Shown: one piece after another, positions 63,925 to 64,000 of the stretch
Numbering within the stretch: position 1 is the first letter of the stretch
Layout: the number at the start of each line of letters is the position of its first letter
DNA from: Lumbricus rubellus
Lineage: Eukaryota > Annelida > Clitellata > Crassiclitellata > Lumbricidae
Length of the DNA stretch: 64,000 bases
Direction of reading: 5' to 3'
NCBI GenBank assembly: GCA_945859605.1
Contig: OX243811.1
Coordinates: 56,663,069-56,727,068 of the forward strand
Notes under the pieces: generated by a model
Database searches by the model: none
Told to the model about the DNA's origin: nothing
What the model saw: only the letters and a program-made list of their open reading frames with translations
Made by a program: the position numbers and the translations under genes

Positions 63925-64000
63925 AAATTGCATGGCAGGGCATGGCAAGGTATGGCATGGCAAAGAATGGTATGGCATGGCACGGCATGTTATGGCATGG
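63925..64000. repeat. (GGCAT)n array running off the window
   Basis: Imperfect TGGCATGGCA pentamers. Confidence 0.85.

Overview
This is eukaryotic, metazoan DNA: multi-exon genes with GT-AG introns, dense microsatellites, and relics of non-LTR retrotransposons and of hAT, piggyBac and Tc1/mariner DNA transposons. The protein content (a TENT4/TRF4 poly(A) polymerase and a SUEL-lectin plus CUB-like protein), the LINE 3' ends of the type 'gcgctatataaat' and the very frequent octamer TAGGCCTA suggest a marine deuterostome invertebrate, perhaps an echinoderm. That placement is inference.

Layout. 1-26.9 kb is accessory DNA: microsatellites, LINE relics, a piggyBac-like element (10.6-11.6 kb), a mariner fold-back element (19.07-20.30 kb), a second piggyBac-like element with transposase remnants (23.9-24.9 kb) and two hAT-type MITEs. 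Buried in it on the minus strand is a gene with a possible signal-peptide exon (12.8 kb), a SUEL-lectin exon (6.9-7.2 kb) and a CUB-like exon (5.05-5.47 kb). All three fit phase-1 splicing, and the 3' end was not found. A 5'-truncated endonuclease-type retrotransposon copy sits inside a (TAA)n array in its first intron.

27-42 kb holds the one clear complete gene, on the plus strand: a TENT4-type (PAPD5/PAPD7/TRF4) non-canonical poly(A) polymerase. It has nine coding exons with matching phases and 568 codons. An NRF1-type palindrome lies 720 bp upstream of the ATG, and an in-frame stop lies just before the ATG. Its introns carry a hAT MITE, another TIR element, a tRNA-like SINE head and a LINE relic. 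42-48.3 kb is non-coding downstream sequence with a 163-bp tandem duplication.

48.4-51.6 kb holds a near full-length minus-strand non-LTR retrotransposon of the restriction-like-endonuclease class with an uninterrupted 989-codon frame. A 180-bp hAT MITE has inserted exactly at its start codon. Two copies in the window both abut TAA-type repeats, which points to microsatellite-targeted integration.

52-64 kb is again accessory: LINE fragments, a 19-bp minisatellite, a hAT MITE, CpG-rich DNA, and a large inverted repeat (59.16-62.76 kb) whose arms of about 1.05 kb look nearly identical. No bacterial genes, CRISPR arrays or standard RNA genes were seen. All comparisons were made by eye, so lengths and identities are approximate.
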